The position numbers and the translations under genes were made by a program. A DNA stretch of 10,167 nt from CBDTYW01 sp965364735 (GTDB taxonomy: Bacteria; Actinomycetota; Nitriliruptoria; Nitriliruptorales; Nitriliruptoraceae). The notes under the pieces were generated by a model, which saw nothing but the letters and a program-made list of their open reading frames with translations, was not told the DNA's origin and made no database searches. Shown one piece after another: positions 1 through 6,114 of this stretch. Where the stretch lies: NCBI GenBank assembly GCA_965364735.1, contig CBDTYW010000131.1, positions 1 to 10,167 of the forward strand. The letters run 5' to 3'. Positions within the stretch are counted from its first letter, which is position 1; each line of letters starts with the position of its first letter.

Positions 1-1
1 G

Positions 2-1774
2 GACCGCGCCGAGGCGGCCCTGGGTGAGCTCGACGCCCGCGCGGACGGCCTCGGGGCGATCACGTTCGCCGGTGAGGGCCCACCGCGCACGCAGGGCTTC
101 GAGGACGCCGCCGTCCCGCCCGCGGAGCTCGGCGTGTGGCTCCGTGCGCTCGACGAGATCCGGACCGAGCACGACCTCGGCTGGAGCGTGTACGGCCACC
201 TCGGCGACGGGTGTCTGCACACGAAGATCGGCTTCGACCTCGTCACCGACGCAGGCATCGCGAGCTACCGGTCCTTCGTCGAAGCCGCCGCCGACCTCAC
301 GGTGGCGCACGGCGGCTCGATGTCGGGCGAGCACGGCGACGGCCAGGCTCGCGGCGAGCTGCTCGAGCGGATGTTCGGCCGTGAGATCATCGATGCCTTC
401 GCCGAGGTCCGTCGCGCGTTCGACGGCACCGGACTTCTCAACCCGCATCGACTCGACGCTGCCCCTCCGCTCGACGCGGACCTGCGGATGCGCGGCTTCG
501 CCCCGCTGCCGATGAGCCTCGGCGCCGAGGCAGCCCGCTGCGTCGGGATGGGGGTGTGCGTCCGTGACGAACCCAGCGGAACGATGTGCCCGAGCCACCA
601 GGCGACACGTGACGAGCAGCACTCGACGCGTGGTCGGGCCCGCCTGCTGTTCGAGCTCGCCCGCGGCGACCACGAGGTCGGCGACGGCTCCGCGCTCGAC
701 ACGGCGACCGCCGAGGCGCTGTCGTTGTGCCTGTCCTGCAAGGCCTGCGCGGTCGAGTGCCCGACCGGCGTCGACGTGGCCCGGATGAAGTCCACCTACC
801 TCGACCAACGGCATCGGACGGTCCGGCGCCCCTTGTCCCATCAGGTGTTCGGGCGCGCCCACGTCTGGCTGCGCATGGCGTCGCGGATGCCACGTCTCGC
901 GGGCTCGCTGGCCGGGCGCCGCAGCATCCGACGGCTCGCGACCGGGCTCGGAATCACCCCCGACCGCCCGCTGCCGCTTCCCGCCGGCGAGCGACTCCAG
1001 GACTGGTGGGCAGCGCGGCTGCCCGCCCCCTCCGACGGCGCGCGCCGCGTCGTGCTCGTCGCGGACACGTTCACCGACGTCGTCGCCCCGCAGGTCGGAC
1101 GCGACGCGGTGGCCGTCCTCGAGGCATCCGGCCACCGCGTCGAGATCGTCGCCCCGGCCTGCTGCGGCAGGCCCCTTCACGACGTCGGCATGCTCGACGC
1201 CGCGCGACGAGCAGCCCGCGACATCACCAGCGACCTGCTCCCCCACGCTCGGGCCAGGACGCCGATCCTCGTCCTCGAGCCGTCGTGTCGTTCGGTGCTG
1301 CGCGACGACGGGCCAGCGCTCCTCCACGGCGACGCGGACGCGTCAGCCGTTGCGGCCATGACCACGACCCTCGCCGAGCTGTTGCTGGTCGCGCTCGACG
1401 ACGGCCGCTGGAGCCCGCCCTCGCTCGACCTCCCGGCGATCGCCGTGCAGCCGCACTGCCACGCGCGAGCAGCTGCCGAAGACGACGCCGAGCTCGCGCT
1501 GCTCCGTCGCCTCGGCGCCGAGGTCGACGACCTAGACGCAGGCTGTTGTGGGCTGGCCGGGGCGTTCGGCTTCACGGCCGGCGAGCCGGCAGCCGTCTCG
1601 CTCGCGATCGCTGAGCACCGCATGGCGCCAGAGCTCGACGCACGCCCCGACCACGCGATCGTGGCGGACGGCGTGTCCTGCCGGATGCAGATCGACCACG
1701 TTCGTGGACGCGCCGCGACGCATCTGGCGACCCTGCTCGCCGCCGCGCTCCGACCGGATCAGCAGGTGTCGTGA
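2..1774 (+). CDS. FAD-binding and (4Fe-4S)-binding oxidoreductase, YdiJ / D-lactate dehydrogenase type (5' truncated by window)
   Basis: This reading frame is open from the first bases of the window, so the N-terminal FAD-binding (PCMH) domain and true start lie upstream; 590 residues are visible. Residues 1 to about 155 match the FAD-linked oxidase C-terminal domain, with HLGDGCLH at about 66-73 and EHGDG at 110-114. A ferredoxin-like part follows: three cysteines at about 180, 186 and 196 (the last in TMCPS), a TRGRA segment, then CLSCKACAVECP at about 243-254. The C-terminal half has two cysteine-rich CCG modules, with ACCG at about 386-389 and CCG at 515-517, as in GlpC/LutA-type subunits. 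Family knowledge suggests oxidation of a 2-hydroxyacid such as D-lactate or D-2-hydroxyglutarate, with electrons passed through Fe-S clusters to the respiratory chain. The exact substrate cannot be read from this part. The stop lies inside the convergent gene. Confidence 0.93.
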   Translation, partial: DRAEAALGELDARADGLGAITFAGEGPPRTQGFEDAAVPPAELGVWLRALDEIRTEHDLGWSVYGHLGDGCLHTKIGFDLVTDAGIASYRSFVEAAADLTVAHGGSMSGEHGDGQARGELLERMFGREIIDAFAEVRRAFDGTGLLNPHRLDAAPPLDADLRMRGFAPLPMSLGAEAARCVGMGVCVRDEPSGTMCPSHQATRDEQHSTRGRARLLFELARGDHEVGDGSALDTATAEALSLCLSCKACAVECPTGVDVARMKSTYLDQRHRTVRRPLSHQVFGRAHVWLRMASRMPRLAGSLAGRRSIRRLATGLGITPDRPLPLPAGERLQDWWAARLPAPSDGARRVVLVADTFTDVVAPQVGRDAVAVLEASGHRVEIVAPACCGRPLHDVGMLDAARRAARDITSDLLPHARARTPILVLEPSCRSVLRDDGPALLHGDADASAVAAMTTTLAELLLVALDDGRWSPPSLDLPAIAVQPHCHARAAAEDDAELALLRRLGAEVDDLDAGCCGLAGAFGFTAGEPAAVSLAIAEHRMAPELDARPDHAIVADGVSCRMQIDHVRGRAATHLATLLAAALRPDQQVS

Positions 1775-3249
1775 AGCTGGTAGACCACGCCGTCCGGGAC
1801 GCGGTCACGCGGGGCGAGCACGAGCACGTCCACGCGGGCGTTCCCACACGCGTCGAACACATCGACCACCGCGTCGTCGAGCTGGCCGTCGCGGACCAGC
1901 ACCATCGGCGTCAGCGCGTCAGCCGCGAGGCCGACCGCGAGCAGCCCGCCGGTCCAGGGGTTCGAGGCGAAGGCGTCGACGAAGACCGCCGTGTCGGCGG
2001 ACGCCGCACCGAGTCGCTCGGCGACACGCAGCGAGGTCTCCACCCGATCACGGCCGGCGATGCGGGTCGGGTTCGGGAGCTGGGCCTCGACCGACGACGA
2101 GATGGCTGCCTCGCCACCGAAGACGACGGTCTCCCACGGGGCGTCGAGCTCCAGCCAGCGCGCGACCCGTGGGTCAAGGCGGGTCGAGTGCGTCAGCAGG
2201 ACCGGGGTCCGCTCCCGGGCCGCCCAGGCTCCCCCGGCGACCGAGTCAGCCCAAGCGGCGGAGCCGTTGCCACGCTGACGGGCGACCGCGACCTTGCGGG
2301 TGTCGCCGTAGCGACGCCGCACCTCGTTCGCGATCATCAGTGAGGTCTCGATGCGGTCCGCGCCACCGAACCGGATGATGTCGCGGCCGAGACCGGCAAG
2401 GTCCGCGTCCGAGATCGCAGACTGACCACCCAGCACGTACACGGCCGACGACGGCGCGAGCGCTCGGTCGATCTCGTCGATCGTCTCCTGCGTGAGCCCG
2501 GAGCGCCCGACCAGGAGCAGCGGACCGTCGACGGTGAGCGGCGCCGCGGCAAGACCGTCGGCGAAGAGGTCGTCGCGGGTGAGGACGGCGTGGGTGGCAG
2601 CGTGCTTCGAGAAGCGCGCACGGCTCATCTCGACGGCCTTGTGGGCGATCGCCCCGCCGCTGAACCGCTCGGGGGTCTCGGGGTCACCGTCGAACGGGTT
2701 GGTCGCGGTGTCGCGATCCGTGAACCCGGGGGCCTGCTCGGTGAAGCGCATCTCGTTGGCACGGGTGCCGTCCCAGTGACGGAGCACGCCGGTGATCCAC
2801 CAACGGCCCTCGCCATCCACGACGACGCCGAGGCCGATCTGGTCGAAGCTGCCGAGGAGGATGTCGCGGTGGCCCGTGGAGCCGAGCCACAGGTCAACGG
2901 CCCAGCGGCCGCCGTTGCCGGGATCAGGCTCCGGGATCCGGACCAGGATCTCCCCGATCCCGCGCCAGCAGCAGACGCCCGCGGTGACGTCGGAACGGTG
3001 CTCGAGCCGACCGATGCGTGCCATGTGCGCGGACCAGTCAGCCGCGACCCCGGCGAGGTCCGCCATGTGGTCGAGCGGCGGGAGGCCATGGGCGGCGCGT
3101 GCCTGCTGCACCGCGGCAAGAACCTCCGCACGTGGGCTGGCTGACGCTGCATGGGCTTCGGTGCCGACGCCGCCGGCCAGCACCAGCAGCAGGGCTGCGA
3201 GGGTGCTGGCGATCAGACCTCTGATCGTGGGAGGGATGACAACGGCCAC
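1759..3249 (-). CDS. Secreted CAP/SCP-domain protein with three CWB2 cell-wall-binding repeats
   Basis: This 496-residue protein begins with a signal peptide: a short basic start (Arg10), a hydrophobic core at about 11-27 and a likely signal peptidase site after AHA near 34. Residues 40-158 are a CAP (SCP/PR1) domain. The visible cavity residues are His84 in HRSD, Glu100 in GE and His127 in GHRD. Three CWB2 (cell wall binding repeat 2) units follow, at about 198-290, 294-388 and 396-496. They carry the usual FGG/AGxDRxETS openings, and the first two end in VYVLGG and VVFGG; the third lacks that ending and is degenerate. CWB2 repeats anchor S-layer and other surface proteins to cell-wall polymers in Clostridia, so an extracellular, wall-attached protein is likely, but its activity is unknown. 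GTG at 3249 is chosen because AGGAG lies 10 bp upstream and the signal peptide follows directly. Its end overlaps the convergent oxidoreductase gene by 16 bp. Confidence 0.92.
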   Translation of the reverse strand: MAVVIPPTIRGLIASTLAALLLVLAGGVGTEAHAASASPRAEVLAAVQQARAAHGLPPLDHMADLAGVAADWSAHMARIGRLEHRSDVTAGVCCWRGIGEILVRIPEPDPGNGGRWAVDLWLGSTGHRDILLGSFDQIGLGVVVDGEGRWWITGVLRHWDGTRANEMRFTEQAPGFTDRDTATNPFDGDPETPERFSGGAIAHKAVEMSRARFSKHAATHAVLTRDDLFADGLAAAPLTVDGPLLLVGRSGLTQETIDEIDRALAPSSAVYVLGGQSAISDADLAGLGRDIIRFGGADRIETSLMIANEVRRRYGDTRKVAVARQRGNGSAAWADSVAGGAWAARERTPVLLTHSTRLDPRVARWLELDAPWETVVFGGEAAISSSVEAQLPNPTRIAGRDRVETSLRVAERLGAASADTAVFVDAFASNPWTGGLLAVGLAADALTPMVLVRDGQLDDAVVDVFDACGNARVDVLVLAPRDRVPDGVVYQLHDTC

Positions 3250-3327
3250 GTGGACAGGTCTCCTGATCGGTCACGGCTCACCCGCGTGATGAACACAAGT
3301 CTGGCAGGGGTGGGGCCATCGCTGCCG

Positions 3328-3375
3328 GGACAGTTGTCCTCTCTGGCCGCGCGATCCGGCCGGACACGTCCTCTC
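3328..3375. promoter_or_regulatory. Two related dyads upstream of the CAP-CWB2 gene, possible operator pair
   Basis: Two similar elements lie in the 210-bp spacer before the CAP-CWB2 start: GGACAGTTGTCCTCTC at 3328-3343 and GGACACGTCCTCTC at 3362-3375. Each has a GGAC...GTCC dyad followed by the same TCTC, and their centres are 33 bp apart, about three helical turns. Two phased half-palindromes of this sort could bind a dimeric regulator. No clear -35/-10 pair is seen beside them. Short dyads are common in GC-rich DNA, so this is tentative. Confidence 0.25.
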
Positions 3376-3426
3376 AGGACGCGAACTGCCCCTCGAACGG
3401 CCACAGTACGCAACCAAACGGTCCAA

Positions 3427-3452
3427 GACCATGATCCGAACGAGCCATGGTC
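3427..3452. other. 7-bp inverted repeat just downstream of the GNAT gene
   Basis: GACCATG at 3427-3433 is exactly complementary to CATGGTC at 3446-3452, with a 12-nt loop. It starts 7 bp past the GNAT stop codon. No T-run follows on the minus strand, so it is at best a weak terminator or a processing hairpin; it may also be a protein-binding dyad of the spacer. Confidence 0.25.
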
Positions 3453-3459
3453 CACGTCG

Positions 3460-4110
3460 TCAGCCGTCCGGAGCGCCGTTTTCGTGCACAGAGCGCGCGT
3501 CTCTCCACTGTGAGTACTGCAACGGCCCGCCCCGAAAGGCCGGAGCGGCCCTTCTCACGCGATACCCCATCCGCTCATACCAAGCGGAGTTGAGCGGATC
3601 GGTGGTCTCGAGGAACGCAGGCTGGCCGGCCACGTCCAGACGCTCATGCATCTCCGTGAGCATCGCCGAGCCCACACCCCGACGTGCCATGTCGGGATGC
3701 ACGGCCACGGCTGCGAGGTACCAGTGCGCCCCGCCCTCGGGATGGTGACGCTCGAGCTCCAGGCTCGCGTCGACGCTCGGACGGATCGTGCTGGGCCGCC
3801 ACATGAGCCCGAGCATGAGCCGCGGCAGGGCCATTGCGTCACGACGCAGGGGCACCGGGTGTCCGCCCGGCGGCAGCCAGCAGGCCAGCCCGACCAACGC
3901 CCCGTCGACGAACGCACCCTGAACCTCCCCCAGCGCAACGCAGTCCCGCGCCGTCGCGCCCATGAACCCCCGGATCATCCACCGACGGTGACGCTCGTCC
4001 GGGTACATCGCGACGAACGACGGGTAGTCCACGAACGCAGACTCGAAGATCGGCAGGCTCGCCGCCACGTCCCGGCGGACGAGCGGACGGATCACGACAG
4101 CAGCGGACAC
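3460..4110 (-). CDS. GNAT-family N-acetyltransferase
   Basis: This 216-residue protein has the layout of a Gcn5-related N-acetyltransferase, which moves acetyl from acetyl-CoA to an amine. The acetyl-CoA-binding motif A is clear at about 129-151: a beta strand YLAAVAVHPD, then ARRGVGSAML, which fits R/Q-x-x-G-x-G/A. Motif B follows at about 166-183, FLETTDPLNSAWYERMGY, with Asn174 and Tyr178 in the usual places. The N-terminal part (IRPLVRRDV...) is the common first strand and helix. The substrate is unknown. The chosen start is GTG 4110; no strong ribosome binding site precedes it, and a GTG five codons further in is an alternative. The gene is divergent from the tRNA gene 55 bp away and lies upstream of the CAP-CWB2 gene on the same strand, across a 210-bp spacer, so shared transcription is possible but not shown. 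Confidence 0.9.
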   Translation of the reverse strand: MSAAVVIRPLVRRDVAASLPIFESAFVDYPSFVAMYPDERHRRWMIRGFMGATARDCVALGEVQGAFVDGALVGLACWLPPGGHPVPLRRDAMALPRLMLGLMWRPSTIRPSVDASLELERHHPEGGAHWYLAAVAVHPDMARRGVGSAMLTEMHERLDVAGQPAFLETTDPLNSAWYERMGYRVRRAAPAFRGGPLQYSQWRDARSVHENGAPDG

Positions 4111-4165
4111 GGACAGACCTGGGCGACGGAGCGACCGCCAGTGTGCCGCCTACGCTCCACGCACC

Positions 4166-4239
4166 GCGGGTGTGGCCCAACTGGCAGAGGCAACGGACTT
4201 AAAATCCGAGAGTTGTGGGTTCGAGTCCCACCACCCGTA
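4166..4239 (+). tRNA. tRNA with anticodon UAA (Leu by anticodon), short variable loop
   Basis: A full cloverleaf can be folded by eye. The acceptor stem pairs GCGGGTG (4166-4172) with CACCCGT (4232-4238), the first pair being G-U, and the discriminator is A4239. The D arm pairs GCC with GGC around a loop containing GG (4183-4184). The anticodon loop is CTTAAAA (4198-4204), giving anticodon TAA at 4200-4202. The T arm pairs GTGGG (4215-4219) with CCCAC (4227-4231) around TTCGAGT. CCA is not encoded. The anticodon reads the leucine codon UUA, and A73 suits leucine, but the variable loop is only five nucleotides (4210-4214), whereas leucine tRNAs have a long arm. A C-A mismatch ends the D stem and an A-A mismatch ends the anticodon stem. 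It could be a minor functional tRNA or a degenerate one. A TACGCT sequence at 4151-4156 might be a -10 element. Confidence 0.82.
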
Positions 4240-4253
4240 CTGCCGCGCCTGAT

Positions 4254-4455
4254 CTGCTGGCTGTTCGTCGTGCCTCCTCAGCATGCCAGCAGGGCGCTCG
4301 AGCACCGCTCCGCTCGGGCCGCTCAGGCCACCGAGGCCCGGGGCTGACGCTCGTTGCAGTTGCCGTCGTCGCTGCGCTCCTCCAGTTTGGCAACTGCCTC
4401 GCTCGTTCTCCGCTCCGCTCAGGCAGTTCAGGCCACCGGGGCCCGGGAACGTGAC
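4254..4455. repeat. Two diverged copies of a ~105-bp hairpin-bearing repeat
   Basis: The roughly 250 bp between the tRNA and the pirin gene hold no convincing protein gene but contain a tandem repeat. Copy 1 runs from about 4254 to 4348 and copy 2 from about 4356 to 4455. Shared landmarks are CCGCTCCGCTC (4305-4315 and 4410-4420), TCAGGCCACCG (4323-4333 and 4428-4438), and a final TGAC (4345 and 4452), all offset by 105-107 bp. Each copy opens with a hairpin: CTGCTGGC (4254-4261) with GCCAGCAG (4285-4292), and GCAGTTGCC (4356-4364) with GGCAACTGC (4389-4397), with 23- and 24-nt loops. The arms differ between copies yet remain complementary. In copy 2, AACTGCCT (4392-4399) can instead pair with AGGCAGTT (4421-4428). 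No U-tract follows any stem. The position between convergent genes would suit transcription termination. Confidence 0.6.
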
Positions 4456-4491
4456 CGCGTTGGCGGTGGCGAGGGTTCACGTGCCGTCGCG

Positions 4492-5415
4492 TCAGGTGCG
4501 GTGCAGCCAGGGTGGGGGCGGGGCGTCGATGCGGGTGAGCTGCGAGGTGACCGGGGCGTAGCGGTCCTCGTCGTGGGCCTGCCAGTCCTGCCACGCCCGG
4601 GTGATCTCGTCGCGGTCGCGGGCGACGAAGTTCCACCACATCGTGATGTCCTCGCCGAGGGGTTCGCCGCCCAGCAGCATCAGGCGGCCCGGCGACCGGA
4701 CGTCCAGCGGGATGTGGTCTGCGCCTGCCGGGACGAGGGCGAGGGATCCGACGTCGACGACCTGACCGGCCACGAGGGCGGGACCGTCGAGCGGCACGAT
4801 GCAGTGCTCGTGCGCCGTCGAGACCGGGACCGCGACGAGCCCGGGGGTCAGCGTCAGCTGAGCGCCGACCGCCGGGTGATCCATGGTGGCCGGCGAGGAG
4901 GTGACTCCCAGCGTCCCCGCGAAGACGGTCGCCTCACCGCCGGCCAGGTCGGCCACCGGGAGCTCGGGGTGATGCTCGAACCGGCTCGCGCCGTGACGCG
5001 TCGCCTCGGGTTGGGCGAGCCACATCTGCACGCCACGGAACCGTGTGCTGGGCGTGCCGAGCTCAGCGTGGGCGATCCCGTTGCCGGCAGCCATGAGGTT
5101 GAGCTGGCCGGGACGGATGACCTGCTCAGAGCCGAGCGAGTCGGTGTGCAGGGCCTCACCGGCCAGCAACCACGTGACCGTCGCGAGGCCGATGTGCGGG
5201 TGCGGGCCGACCTCCATCGGATCCGGGTCGATGACCTCCTCGGGGCTCATCAGGTCCACGAAGCACCACGGCCCGACCGTGCGTCGCCCCTTCGTGGGCA
5301 GGACGCGCGCGATCTCCATGCCGCCGACCTCGGCGCGGCGCCCCTCCCTGATCTCCACACCGCCGAGCACCTCGTCCTCACACGCAGCGTCGACGGCTCT
5401 GATCGGACCACTCAT
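4492..5415 (-). CDS. Pirin-family protein (bicupin)
   Basis: At 307 residues this is of usual pirin length and has both cupin halves. The N-terminal half carries the pirin metal site: His72 and His74 in GPHPHIG, and His116 and Glu118 in GIAHAE. The spacing fits the iron-binding His, His, His, Glu of known pirins. The segment RPGQLNLMAAGNGIAHAE is the most recognisable part. The C-terminal half includes the pirin C signature GEPLGEDITMWWNFVARDRDEI near 252-273. Some bacterial pirins act as quercetin dioxygenases and others regulate metabolic enzymes, so the role here is not decided by sequence. The ATG start is firm because AAGGAG (5422-5427) stands 6 bp before it. It lies 33 bp after the TetR gene on the same strand and is probably the last gene of the transporter-regulator operon. 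The repeat region follows its stop. Confidence 0.95.
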   Translation of the reverse strand: MSGPIRAVDAACEDEVLGGVEIREGRRAEVGGMEIARVLPTKGRRTVGPWCFVDLMSPEEVIDPDPMEVGPHPHIGLATVTWLLAGEALHTDSLGSEQVIRPGQLNLMAAGNGIAHAELGTPSTRFRGVQMWLAQPEATRHGASRFEHHPELPVADLAGGEATVFAGTLGVTSSPATMDHPAVGAQLTLTPGLVAVPVSTAHEHCIVPLDGPALVAGQVVDVGSLALVPAGADHIPLDVRSPGRLMLLGGEPLGEDITMWWNFVARDRDEITRAWQDWQAHDEDRYAPVTSQLTRIDAPPPPWLHRT

Positions 5416-5448
5416 GACGTTCTCCTTGGCTCGAGGCTGCGTGCGGCG

Positions 5449-6114
5449 TCAACGCGGAGTGGCGCCGATGAGCCAGGTCTCGATCGCCATCTCGGTGATG
5501 GCCCCGGCGTCGAGATCGCCGAGCATGGCGGCACCGGCATCGATGAGGGTGAGCACGAGGCCGTGCATCGCGGCCCAGGTCCCCATCGCGAGGACGAACG
5601 GATCGACGGCGCGGAACTGGCCGGCGGCGATCCCGCGCTCGATGAGCGTGACGAGCTCGCCGAACATCGCGACGCCGGCGAGCTCGGACGGGTCGCGGCC
5701 CTCGATGGCGCCCGCCGTGCCGTCACCGAAGAGCAGCCGGTAGTGCTCGGCGTGGTCGAGCCCGTAGCGGACGTAGGCGTGGCCCATCGCCCGGAACGCT
5801 TCCAGGGCGTCGTCGGGGTGCTGGTCGCGAGCCTCGTGGAGCACGCCGGCGAACTGCTCGAACCGACGGTTGCACATGCAGAAGAACAGCTCGTCCTTGT
5901 CCACGAAGTGCAGATAGATCGACGGAGGGGTCACCCCGACGGCCTTCGCGATGGCCCGCAGCGAGACCGCGTCCATCGTCCCCTTCTCGATGAGCAGGGT
6001 CTCGGTGGCGTCGAGGAGCTCCTCGCGCAGCAGCTCACCCTGACCACGCTTGGCGCGGTGCTGCGAGCGGCGCTGGTCCGCCGTGCTGGCGTTCGGCATG
6101 GGGGCCTCCGTCAT
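5449..6114 (-). CDS. TetR/AcrR-family transcriptional regulator with WHG-type C-terminal domain
   Basis: This is a 221-residue one-component repressor-type regulator. The N-terminal DNA-binding domain covers about 28-75, with the helix-turn-helix at about 51-70 (SLRAIAKAVGVTPPSIYLHF) and the usual lysine and aspartate just after it (VDKDEL). The C-terminal ligand and dimer domain has a WxxxHG element, with Trp180, His184 and Gly185, typical of the WHG subgroup. The inducer is unknown. ATG 6114 overlaps the transporter stop as ATGA, which suggests translational coupling. The ATG five codons later (6099) has a better ribosome binding site, GGAGG at 6105-6109 with 5-bp spacing, and may be the true start. 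Because it follows the transporter gene directly, it most likely controls that operon, including itself and the pirin gene; the interrupted palindrome at 8379-8407 is a candidate binding site. Confidence 0.94.
   Translation of the reverse strand: MTEAPMPNASTADQRRSQHRAKRGQGELLREELLDATETLLIEKGTMDAVSLRAIAKAVGVTPPSIYLHFVDKDELFFCMCNRRFEQFAGVLHEARDQHPDDALEAFRAMGHAYVRYGLDHAEHYRLLFGDGTAGAIEGRDPSELAGVAMFGELVTLIERGIAAGQFRAVDPFVLAMGTWAAMHGLVLTLIDAGAAMLGDLDAGAITEMAIETWLIGATPR

Noticed and set aside
1548..2378. A 276-codon plus-strand frame across the convergent junction
   Set aside because: Its Arg/Pro/Ser-rich translation has no recognisable family and it lies over two well-supported genes.
3427..3452. 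Rho-independent terminator of the GNAT gene
   Set aside because: The stem is only 7 bp with a 12-nt loop and no T-run, so it is listed only as an inverted repeat.
4166..4239. tRNA as an attachment site for an integrated element
   Set aside because: I see no integrase and no second copy of the tRNA 3' end in the window.
4254..4455. Possible CRISPR array
   Set aside because: There are only two diverged copies about 105 bp apart with internal hairpins, no regular short repeat and spacer pattern, and no cas genes.
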